Part shown: positions 51,750 through 58,386 of the stretch, piece by piece | How the letters are laid out: the number at the start of each line of letters is the position of its first letter | Position numbering within the stretch: the first letter of the stretch is position 1 | Source of the DNA: Thioalkalivibrio sp. AKL19 | GTDB taxonomy: Bacteria > Pseudomonadota > Gammaproteobacteria > Ectothiorhodospirales > Ectothiorhodospiraceae | Direction of reading: 5' to 3' | DNA: 64,000 bases | Assembly: GCF_000420165.1 (NCBI RefSeq) | Contig: NZ_ATUK01000013.1 | Coordinates: 62,001 to 126,000, forward strand | Notes under the pieces: model-generated | The model's input: only the letters and a program-made list of their open reading frames with translations | What the model was told of the DNA's origin: nothing | Database searches by the model: none | Position numbers and translations under genes: made by a program

Positions 51750-53210
51750 ATGTCCCAAGTAATTAACACCAACGTTCTTTCCCTGAACGCCCAGCGCAAC
51801 CTGAGCAACTCTCAGGGCGCGCTGGCCCAGAGCCTGGAACGTCTGTCCTCGGGCCTGCGTATCAACAGCGCCAAGGATGACGCGGCCGGTCTGGCGATTT
51901 CCGAGCGCTTCACCACCCAGATCCGCGGTCTGAACCAGGCCGTGCGCAACTCGAACGACGGCATCTCCCTGGCGCAGACCGGCGAAGGCGCCCTGCAGGA
52001 AGTGCAGAACAACCTGCAGCGGATCCGCGAGCTGGCCGTACAGTCGGCGAACGCGACCAACTCAGAGTCTGACCGTGAAGCCCTGAACCGGGAAGTTCAG
52101 CAACGCCTGGAGGAAATCGATCGCGTATCATCGCAAACGTCGTTCAATGGCCAGAAGATTCTGGATGGCTCGTTTGGCGACGCCAAATTTCAAGTGGGCG
52201 CGAACGTTGGTGAAACGATCGATCTCAATCTGGAATCCAGCACGCGACTTGACGCGCTGGGTTCGCTGGCCGTAGCTGAAGGCGATTTGGCGAGCGTCTT
52301 CACGGATGCTATTGCGACCACTTCCGGAGCTGACACTGGTTTCACCGATGGAACATCGGATGCCGCTGGTGAAGAATTCACTCTATCGATTGATAACGAG
52401 ACGGTGTTTTCGAAGACTTCTGGGGCTGCCAGCGAGTCCTTGACCGGTGCAGAAGTGCAGGAGGCCATTGATGCATTCGTCGAGAATTCCGATGGGGCCT
52501 ACACTAAGACGGGTAGCCTCGGTGACGGCGATCTGGTGATCTCGAGGACCGATGGGTCGGACATGGAGATCGCGCTCGTGAATGAATGGGACTCGGGCGA
52601 TTTCAATAATTCCACGTTTGTAGCCACGCATACTGATGGGGAAGAAGCGGGGACACTGGAGGTATCTGACGATTTCAACATCACGGTCGGGGACCTTGAT
52701 CCGGTAGCGGTGGCGGACGGCGAATACGCGAATGCGGATGAGTTGCTCGCTGCAGTGTCCGAAGCGCTTGGGGATTCTGCATTCGCTGCGATCGATGCGG
52801 ACGGAAATCTGCGGATTAGTTCGGATCAAGCCATTTCGTTTGACGGCGCCGCAGCCACGGAGCTGGGCTTTGCCGAAGAATACGAGGCGGATTCCGGCAA
52901 CCTTGGCAACGCGGATGTTCTGACGGTTTTTGGTGCGAACGACGTGATTCAGCGTGTTGATGTCGCATTGACTGAAGTCAGCGACATCCGCAGTGATTTC
53001 GGGGCAATCCAGAACCGCTTCGAGTCGACTATCTCCAACCTGACCCAGACGACGGAGAACCTCGAGGCCTCCCGGTCGCGTATCCGCGACGCGGATTTCG
53101 CTTCCGAGACCGCCGAGCTGACCCGGGCGCAGATCCTGCAGCAGGCGGGTACCTCGGTGCTCTCCCAGGCCAACGCGGTTCCGCAGAACGCCCTGGCGCT
53201 GCTGCAGTAA
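51750..53210 (+). CDS. fliC: flagellin
   Basis: The flagellar filament protein, 486 residues. The N-terminal D0/D1 part SQVINTNVLSLNAQRNLSNS continues with LSSGLRINSAKDDAAGLAIS. The C-terminal D1/D0 part has RSRIRDADFASETAELTRAQ and ends QNALALLQ; both are strongly conserved in bacterial flagellins. The centre (about residues 165-400) is the variable surface domain, very acidic and visibly less GC-rich than the ends. ATG 51750 follows ACAGGAGAG. It is probably driven by the sigma28 promoter upstream. It is the first of a fliC-flaG-fliD-fliS-fliT series. Confidence 0.97.
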   Translation: MSQVINTNVLSLNAQRNLSNSQGALAQSLERLSSGLRINSAKDDAAGLAISERFTTQIRGLNQAVRNSNDGISLAQTGEGALQEVQNNLQRIRELAVQSANATNSESDREALNREVQQRLEEIDRVSSQTSFNGQKILDGSFGDAKFQVGANVGETIDLNLESSTRLDALGSLAVAEGDLASVFTDAIATTSGADTGFTDGTSDAAGEEFTLSIDNETVFSKTSGAASESLTGAEVQEAIDAFVENSDGAYTKTGSLGDGDLVISRTDGSDMEIALVNEWDSGDFNNSTFVATHTDGEEAGTLEVSDDFNITVGDLDPVAVADGEYANADELLAAVSEALGDSAFAAIDADGNLRISSDQAISFDGAAATELGFAEEYEADSGNLGNADVLTVFGANDVIQRVDVALTEVSDIRSDFGAIQNRFESTISNLTQTTENLEASRSRIRDADFASETAELTRAQILQQAGTSVLSQANAVPQNALALLQ

Positions 53211-53238
53211 GTAAGAGCCGTACGCAGGGTAGGTTAAG

Positions 53239-53276
53239 GACGGAGGCGCCGGGGTTCCCTCGGCCCTCCTTCCGTC
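53239..53276 (+). terminator. imperfect hairpin after fliC
   Basis: GACGGAGG-GCCG and CGGC-CCTCCTTCCGTC can form an interrupted stem in the 82-bp fliC-flaG gap. There is little T tract, so it may be a partial terminator or an RNA-stabilising 3' structure for the abundant flagellin message. Confidence 0.4.
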
Positions 53277-53292
53277 TGAAGAGGACAGTGCC

Positions 53293-53712
53293 ATGAGTGA
53301 TCAGGTGGGTAATGTCACTTCACCGCCAGTCTTGATGACGCCGCGGGGTCCGGCATCGGACAATCGTCCGGGGATGGACGCCGCGGATTCTCGTGTTTCC
53401 GGTCCGGATCAAGGCCCGCGGAGTGGGGAAGAAACCCGCACCCGGTCACCGGAGACGCCTCGATCGGCGCCGCCGGTGGAGGCGTCGGATCTCGAGAAAG
53501 TGGTGGAATCGATCAATAACTATCTGCAATCGAGCAAGCGTTCGCTGGAGTTCGCGGTGGACGACGTGAGTGGCCGGACGGTCATCACGGTGATGGACGG
53601 TGACCGCGAGAACGTGATCCGGCAGATACCACCGGAGGCGGTGCTGGCCCTGGTTGAGCAGTTCAAGGAAGATCAGGGGCTGGACGGGACTGGACTGGTG
53701 GACAAGGCCTGA
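53293..53712 (+). CDS. flaG: flagellar protein FlaG
   Basis: A 139-residue protein with a disordered Pro/Ser/Arg-rich first half and a C-terminal FlaG domain: EKVVESINNYLQSSKRSLEF, VDDVSGRTVITVMDGD and VIRQIPPEAVLALVEQFKED. FlaG proteins influence filament length in Pseudomonas and other bacteria. The gene lies between fliC and fliD as usual and is followed by an intrinsic terminator. Confidence 0.9.
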   Translation: MSDQVGNVTSPPVLMTPRGPASDNRPGMDAADSRVSGPDQGPRSGEETRTRSPETPRSAPPVEASDLEKVVESINNYLQSSKRSLEFAVDDVSGRTVITVMDGDRENVIRQIPPEAVLALVEQFKEDQGLDGTGLVDKA

Positions 53713-53749
53713 CGGCTTCGCTTCTACCGCCAACGTGTTTGATTGATTG

Positions 53750-53780
53750 AGCCGGATCCGGCATGGGTCCGGCTTTTTTT
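53750..53780 (+). terminator. intrinsic terminator after flaG
   Basis: AGCCGGATCC (53750-53759) pairs with GGGTCCGGCT (53765-53774), with one G-T pair, and is followed by a seven-T run to 53780. It ends the fliC-flaG unit. Confidence 0.85.
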
Positions 53781-53828
53781 GTTGTGGCATCGTCATCGGA
53801 GCCGCAGACCATGCCGGCCACCATTAAC

Positions 53829-53946
53829 GTCATCCCGGCCGTAGCGCAGCGGAGAGCCGGGATCTCTTGCGCCGGGATGCCCCGACGTTTGTGCCACCTT
53901 CAGTGGCGGAGATCCCGGATAACCGCTGCGCGGTTTCCGGGATGAC
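53829..53946 (-). repeat. GTCATCCCGG double-hairpin element, copy 3 (reverse)
   Basis: Opposite orientation to copies 1 and 2: it starts GTCATCCCGGCCGTAGCGCA and ends GCGGTTTCCGGGATGAC. The loop contains a CCCCGACGTTTGTGCCACCT segment, the complement of the loop core in forward copies. It follows the flaG terminator. Confidence 0.8.
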
Positions 53947-54061
53947 GGATTTTGGGCGGCAATTTCGAATGTTCGAGTAGGCATCGGGCCCTGGGGGCAT
54001 TCTTGCCATCCTCCAGGCCGGGCTCCCTTGATCGTCATTCCGGGCGTAGCGCCCCCATCGC

Positions 54062-54181
54062 GTCATCCCGGCCGTAGCGGAGCGGAGAGCCGGGATCTCT
54101 CCATGCTGGGGGATGCCCCGACGTTTGTGCCACTTTCATGGCGGAGATCCCGGATAACCGCTTCGCGGTTTCCGGGATGAC
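54062..54181 (-). repeat. GTCATCCCGG double-hairpin element, copy 4 (reverse)
   Basis: Reverse orientation, nearly the same as copy 3 (loop GGGGATGCCCCGACGTTTGT). About 115 bp separate copies 3 and 4, with an isolated GTCATTCCGGGCGTAGCG arm fragment between them (about 54034-54051). Confidence 0.8.
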
Positions 54182-54299
54182 GGGGTTGGGGGTTGGGATG
54201 CGTTTCCAGTGTTTGCGCCATCGTATTGGCTGGTGCTTCCGGGGCCGTGATTGCGGTTACGCCTGCTCCACCCATCTCCACGACGAAAGTCCTACTATC

Positions 54300-54417
54300 G
54301 TCATCCCGGCCGTAGCGCAGCGAAGAGCCGGGATCTCCATCGTTGGAAGGTCCACACGGATGGGGCATCCGTTGCTCTGGAGATCCCCGATAACTGCTGG
54401 GCAGTTTCCGGGATGAC
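54300..54417 (-). repeat. GTCATCCCGG double-hairpin element, copy 5 (reverse, diverged loop)
   Basis: Reverse orientation. Arms are intact, with compensating changes on both sides of the inner hairpin (GATAACTGCTGGGCAGTTTC). The loop (TCGTTGGAAGGTCCACACGG) differs from other copies. Confidence 0.75.
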
Positions 54418-54516
54418 GGGAAGCTGCGGGATGATGGAGGCAGGGGCGGTTGGCGATTGGTGTCAGGTTTTGGAGATTGCTTCGCCATGATGGCCTGAGC
54501 CTGGAGCGGGGCGGGT

Positions 54517-54558
54517 AAACCCGATTGGGACTGAAGTGCGGCTTTGAGCGGGTTTTTT
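54517..54558. terminator. weak stem with T tract upstream of fliD
   Basis: AAACCCG (54517-54523) and CGGGTTT (54549-54555), followed by more T to 54558, could form a long-loop terminator just before the fliD promoter region. The loop of 25 bases makes it weak. Confidence 0.35.
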
Positions 54559-54569
54559 CTGTGGTGGGC

Positions 54570-54596
54570 TCAAGATTTGGGATAGTCTGTCGTTGT
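54570..54596 (+). promoter_or_regulatory. possible sigma28 promoter for fliD
   Basis: TCAAGATT, an 11-base spacer and GTCGTTGT resemble the FliA consensus more weakly than the fliC promoter does but share its GTCGTT -10 core. It lies 56 bp upstream of the fliD ATG. Confidence 0.4.
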
Positions 54597-54651
54597 AGAG
54601 GGTATAGCGATTGCAATGGCTTCGAGACGTCGAATGCCGAGGAGCAAGAAG

Positions 54652-56016
54652 ATGGCGATCAGTTCGTTGGGTGTCGGTTCCGGGCTGGATCTGAATCAGC
54701 TGGTAGGTGAGCTGGTTCAGGCTGAAAGGGCCCCGAAGGAAAACCGTTTGAACCAGCGCGAGGAGCGGCTGGAGGCCCAGGTTTCGGCGTTTGGCGCCCT
54801 TCGCAGCGGCATTGATCAGGCGCAGCAGTCCATGTCTGATCTGTCGCGCTTTCGCCCGGAACAGACCGTGGAGATGTCGAACGAGGATGCGGCCTCGATC
54901 ACCACAGACGGTACGGCGGACAACGGCCGCCTGTCGCTGGAGGTCCAGCAGCTCGCGCAGTCTCAGGCGGTCGCCAGCCAGGCGGGTGCCTTCGAGAGTC
55001 GTGACGACGAGGTGGGTGCCGGGCGACTGAATATTCAGGTCGGGGCGGGTCAAGCGTTCCAGATTGACGTGGGCGAGGGCGATACGCTGCGCGATGTTCG
55101 CGATGCGGTGAACGCGGCTGATGGTGGTGTCACCGCGTCCATCGTGAACGACGGCCAGGGTTCGCGCCTGGTGTTCAGTGCGAACGAGACGGGGGAGAAC
55201 AACACCATCTCGGTGTCGGTGGATGGCGATCCGGACCCGGCCAATGAAGGTATTGGCCGCCTCGCATCCAGCAACCTGGAGCAGACCCAGGAGGCGCGCG
55301 ACGCCATCGCAACAATCAATGGCATGACCGTGACCAGCAGTTCCAACACGCTGGACGATGCGATCGAAGGCATGGAGATCGAGTTGCGTCAGGTCACCAC
55401 GGGCCCGGTCAACGTTACCGTATCGGAAGACCGCGATGGGTTGCGTGAACAGGTTGCGGGATTTGTCGAGAACTACAACGCGATTGTTTCGCAGATGCGC
55501 GACCTGACGGCTTACGATGCCGACGAGCGCCAGGCCTCGATCCTGACGGGCGACGGGACAGTGCGAAACATCCAGGGCCAGCTTTCTTCGGCACTGATGC
55601 AACGAGCCGACGTGCCCGGAGCGAGCAACACCATGTTCGTCGAGCTGGGGATTACCACGAACTCGGACGGCACGCTGCGTTTCGATTCCGACCGCTTCCG
55701 TGAGGCGGTCGAGGAGGACGGGTTCGAAAACATCTCGCAGACGGTGCGCCAGGTCGCCGGCGGGATGAATGACGTGTTGAGCTCGTTCCTGGGCTCCCAG
55801 GGCATCCTGCAGATGCGCACTGATGGCCTGCAAAACGATCTGAGCCGGATCGGGGAAGATCGAGAACGCCTTGATACTCGGATCGAACAGCTGGAACAGC
55901 GTCTGGTGCGGCAGTTTTCGCGCATGGACCAGACTGTCGCCCAACTGCAAAGCAGTGGCGACTACCTGATGGGGCAACTAGCCAATATGCCGCTGGCGCA
56001 GAACCGCAGCAGGTGA
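54652..56016 (+). CDS. fliD: flagellar hook-associated protein 2 (filament cap)
   Basis: FliD forms the cap at the filament tip that folds incoming flagellin. The 454-residue product begins MAISSLGVGSGLDLNQLVGE, the conserved start, followed by a coiled coil. Middle segments include LSLEVQQLAQSQAVASQ and INGMTVTSSSNTLDDAIEGM. The C terminus RLDTRIEQLEQRLVRQFSRM and DQTVAQLQSSGDYLMGQLAN is the second coiled coil. ATG 54652 has GAGGAGCAAGAAG just upstream; an in-frame ATG at 54616 is less likely. fliS and a fliT-like gene follow. Confidence 0.95.
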   Translation: MAISSLGVGSGLDLNQLVGELVQAERAPKENRLNQREERLEAQVSAFGALRSGIDQAQQSMSDLSRFRPEQTVEMSNEDAASITTDGTADNGRLSLEVQQLAQSQAVASQAGAFESRDDEVGAGRLNIQVGAGQAFQIDVGEGDTLRDVRDAVNAADGGVTASIVNDGQGSRLVFSANETGENNTISVSVDGDPDPANEGIGRLASSNLEQTQEARDAIATINGMTVTSSSNTLDDAIEGMEIELRQVTTGPVNVTVSEDRDGLREQVAGFVENYNAIVSQMRDLTAYDADERQASILTGDGTVRNIQGQLSSALMQRADVPGASNTMFVELGITTNSDGTLRFDSDRFREAVEEDGFENISQTVRQVAGGMNDVLSSFLGSQGILQMRTDGLQNDLSRIGEDRERLDTRIEQLEQRLVRQFSRMDQTVAQLQSSGDYLMGQLANMPLAQNRSR

Positions 56017-56074
56017 TTGGCGGGTCATTAAGGCGTGCCGGCGGGGACGGCGAACGGATAACGGAGAAGAGCGG

Positions 56075-56485
56075 ATGTACGGACCAGGCATGAATCGGGG
56101 CGTGAACCAGTATCGTCAGTCGGGCGCTTTGGCGGAGGCACAGGTGGCCGAGCCGTATCGCCTGATCCAGATGCTCTTCGAGGGCGCACTGGAGCGGATT
56201 GCGGTCGCGAAAGGGGCGATGCAGCAGGGTAATGTGGCTCTCAAGGGCGAGAAGATCGGCAAGGCGATCGACATTGTGGAAGCACTGCGCGCGGTGCTGG
56301 ACCACAAGCACAGCCCGGAGCTATCCGGAAACCTGGATGCGCTTTACGAGTACATGAGCCGTCGCCTTTTGGAGGCGAATGTGCAGAATGATCCGGCGGT
56401 GTTGGATGAGGTGTCCTCGCTGATCCGGGAGATCAAGGCAGGCTGGGACGACATTCCTCCCCAGGAACGCCGCAAGGCTGGCTGA
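56075..56485 (+). CDS. fliS: flagellin export chaperone FliS
   Basis: A 136-residue helical chaperone that holds flagellin unfolded for export. VAEPYRLIQMLFEGALERIA (about residues 25-44) and KIGKAIDIVEALRAVLDHKH are typical of FliS, as are the Tyr-rich start and LDALYEYMSRRLLEANVQND. A GGAGAAGAGCGG site precedes ATG 56075. The stop is immediately followed by the fliT-like ATG. Confidence 0.95.
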   Translation: MYGPGMNRGVNQYRQSGALAEAQVAEPYRLIQMLFEGALERIAVAKGAMQQGNVALKGEKIGKAIDIVEALRAVLDHKHSPELSGNLDALYEYMSRRLLEANVQNDPAVLDEVSSLIREIKAGWDDIPPQERRKAG

Positions 56486-56878
56486 ATGTCCTCGCATACC
56501 GCCTCCCAGTCGGGAGCACCGGACGCCAGCGTCACGCTGGAAGACGGGATCGAGGGCGTTCGGGGGGCCATGGATGCCGCCTTGGCCGACGAAGATTGGG
56601 ACCGTTTACAGGAGCTGGACGGGATTGCCCGTGCGTTGGTAGAGCGCGCCTTTGGCGTTGAACCCGCCCCGCAGCGGGATGACGACGGTACCTCACTGCG
56701 GGCTGCCTTGCAGTCCCTGGCGCGCTTCTATGAGCAGCACCTCCCGGAGCTCCAGGCGCGGCAGGCCGATGTAAGCCGGCAACTCCGAGACCTGCGCAGC
56801 GGTCGCCGGGGTATCTCCGCGTACGAAACGACCCGCCGGCATACCATGCGGGCGAACCCGGGCAAGCCGAGCGACTAA
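56486..56878 (+). CDS. fliT: FliT-like flagellar chaperone
   Basis: A 130-residue mostly helical protein starting at the base after the fliS stop. Helices such as ALADEDWDRLQELDGIARAL and LARFYEQHLPELQARQADV, and the LRDLRSGRRGISAYE ending, fit the short FliT-type chaperone/regulator that binds FliD. FliT sequences are poorly conserved, so identification rests mainly on the fliD-fliS-fliT order, size and helical pattern. Confidence 0.7.
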   Translation: MSSHTASQSGAPDASVTLEDGIEGVRGAMDAALADEDWDRLQELDGIARALVERAFGVEPAPQRDDDGTSLRAALQSLARFYEQHLPELQARQADVSRQLRDLRSGRRGISAYETTRRHTMRANPGKPSD

Positions 56879-56939
56879 CGCGGTCCCGCAACGGGTCGAA
56901 ACTTCTCCGTTACTCCCAAAAGCCCGATTATCCCCTCCC

Positions 56940-57057
56940 GTCATCCCGGAAACCGCAACGCGGTTGTCCGGGATCTCCACGGCCAGGGTCGCCCGAGCTC
57001 TGGGCGATATCCGACGTGATAGATCCCGGCTCTTCGCTGCGCTGCGGCCGGGATGAC
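56940..57057 (+). repeat. GTCATCCCGG double-hairpin element, copy 6
   Basis: Forward orientation, 61 bp after the fliT-like stop. The inner hairpin of the left arm reads GGAAACCGCAACGCGGTTGTCC. The right arm ends CTGCGGCCGGGATGAC. Confidence 0.75.
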
Positions 57058-57122
57058 GATGAGGGGGAGCGTCTAGCCGTACAGGCGTTGCGAAAAGCAC
57101 TCGGAATCGCTACGAACCTTTT

Positions 57123-57240
57123 GTCATCCCGGAAACTGCGGAGCAGTTATCCGGGATCTTCGTGGTGTGGGCTGCCCGTGCGTTGGGGTGAATCCGGCGT
57201 GCGAGATCCCGGCTCTTCGCTTCGCTGCGGCCGGGATGAC
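57123..57240 (+). repeat. GTCATCCCGG double-hairpin element, copy 7
   Basis: Forward orientation. Left arm GTCATCCCGGAAACTGCGGA with the compensating GCAGTTATCCGGGATC. The loop carries GGCTGCCCGTGCGTTGGGGT, shared with copies 8-10. Confidence 0.8.
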
Positions 57241-57306
57241 GATGAGGGGGGGGCGTCTAGCCGGACAGGCGTCGCGAAAAGTACTCGGAATCACCACAAA
57301 CCTGTT

Positions 57307-57425
57307 GTCATCCCGGAAACTGCGGAGCAGTTATCCGGGATCTTCGCGGTGTGGGCTGCCCGTACGTTGGGGTGAATCTGGCGTGGGGAGATCCCGGCTC
57401 TCCGCTGCGCTGCGGCCGGGATGAC
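57307..57425 (+). repeat. GTCATCCCGG double-hairpin element, copy 8
   Basis: Forward orientation, the second member of the 184-bp tandem duplication. It ends about 50 bp before the stop of the minus-strand GIY-YIG gene. Confidence 0.8.
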
Positions 57426-57475
57426 GGGTTGAGCGGGTGCCCTGCCAACTTCGAGTCTGCCACTAAGCGAATCGG

Positions 57476-57766
57476 CTAGAAGAGGTTGTCGTAGAGGTCT
57501 CTCCAGGTGGGGTTTTCTGTTTCGACAAGGTCGATCTTCCAGGGGCGTCGCCAGCGTTTGATCTGCTTTTCTCGGCGGATGGCTTCGTCCATGGACTCGT
57601 GTTGTTCGAACCAGACGAGGCGGTAGAGCTTGTAGCGGCGGGTGAAGCCGGGTACGAAGTCGTCGCGGTGTTGGGCGATGCGGCTGGGGAGGTTGCTGGT
57701 GACCCCGGTGTACAGGGTGCCTTCTCGCCGGTTGGTCAGGATGTAGACCGCCGGGTGCTTTTCCAT
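57476..57766 (-). CDS. GIY-YIG domain protein (predicted endonuclease, UPF0213-like)
   Basis: A 96-residue single GIY-YIG domain. The two signature strands appear as AVYILTNRREGTLYTGVTSN at the N terminus, followed by LPSRIAQHRD (catalytic Arg), and WFEQHESMDEAIRREKQIKR with the conserved Glu. The C terminus is WRRPWKIDLVETENPTWRDL. ATG 57766 begins directly before the first strand; the frame is open 13 codons further. These small proteins are widespread, and their biological role is mostly unknown. It is flanked on both sides by the double-hairpin repeats. Confidence 0.88.
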   Translation of the reverse strand: MEKHPAVYILTNRREGTLYTGVTSNLPSRIAQHRDDFVPGFTRRYKLYRLVWFEQHESMDEAIRREKQIKRWRRPWKIDLVETENPTWRDLYDNLF

Positions 57767-57888
57767 GGTTCGCGTCCTTGCGAGGCCAGGTGTTGAGTTT
57801 GCCATGGATGTTGCGGTCGTCGCGCGTTCACCGCGTTTCGGGTGCCCTGGTCCGTGGGAGGCACAAGGGATTCCTCTGACTCCTACTT

Positions 57889-58006
57889 GTCATCCCGGAA
57901 ACCGCGGAGCGGTTATCCGGGATCTCTGCGGTGTAGGCTGCCCGTACGTTGGGGTGTGTCCGGCGTGGGAGATCCCGGCTCTCCGCTTCGCTACGGCCGG
58001 GATGAC
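57889..58006 (+). repeat. GTCATCCCGG double-hairpin element, copy 9
   Basis: Forward orientation, intact arms with the original GGAAACCGCGGAGCGGTTATCC hairpin split at its loop. The loop core GGCTGCCCGTACGTTGGGGT matches copies 7, 8 and 10. Confidence 0.8.
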
Positions 58007-58082
58007 GGGGGGCTCGCTTGTGGTCAGGAGGGTGAGCCTGGCGCTGGTGTGAAGGGCCAAGAAGCAGGTCGTAGCTACCGAC

Positions 58083-58200
58083 GTCATCCCGGAAACTGCG
58101 GAGCAGTTATCCGGGATCTCTGCGGTGTAGGCTGCCCGTACGTTGGGGTAAATCCGGCGTGGGAGATCCCGGCTCTCCGCTTTGCTACGGCCGGGATGAC
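58083..58200 (+). repeat. GTCATCCCGG double-hairpin element, copy 10
   Basis: Forward orientation, 194 bp after copy 9 and nearly identical to it in loop and right arm. Left arm has the CTGCGGAGCAG variant of the inner hairpin, as in copies 7 and 8. Confidence 0.8.
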
Positions 58201-58380
58201 GGGACAAGGGGGCGCTACGGCCGGGATGACGGGAAAAGTGGGCGCTGGGGCCGGGCGGGATGACGGGCCGGGTGGGGCGCGGCCGGCGCTACAGGGTGGG
58301 AAGGCGTGCGGCCGGGGGACGGGAAGGAGGGCGTTGCGGCCAGGATGACAGGCTGGGTAGGCAAGGGCCGGGATGACGTG
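58201..58380 (+). repeat. run of degenerate right-arm fragments
   Basis: After copy 10, short pieces resembling GCTACGGCCGGGATGACGGG recur about every 25-40 bp with increasing decay (at about 58213, 58242, 58310, 58333 and 58365). They fill the space up to the relA stop; no gene is apparent. Confidence 0.6.
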
Positions 58381-58386
58381 GCGGGG

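Larger units (their letters stand above)
57069..57436 (+). repeat. 184-bp tandem duplication carrying element copies 7 and 8
   Basis: Two adjacent 184-bp units (57069-57252 and about 57253-57436) each begin GCGTCTAGCCG, continue ACAGGCGT-GCGAAAAG-ACTCGGAATC and then contain one full double-hairpin element. They differ at scattered single bases, so the duplication is not very recent. Confidence 0.75.

Noticed and set aside
56940-58200. CRISPR array
   Set aside because: Repeats are long, self-complementary and irregularly spaced, interrupted by a gene, with related rather than unique loops and no cas genes.
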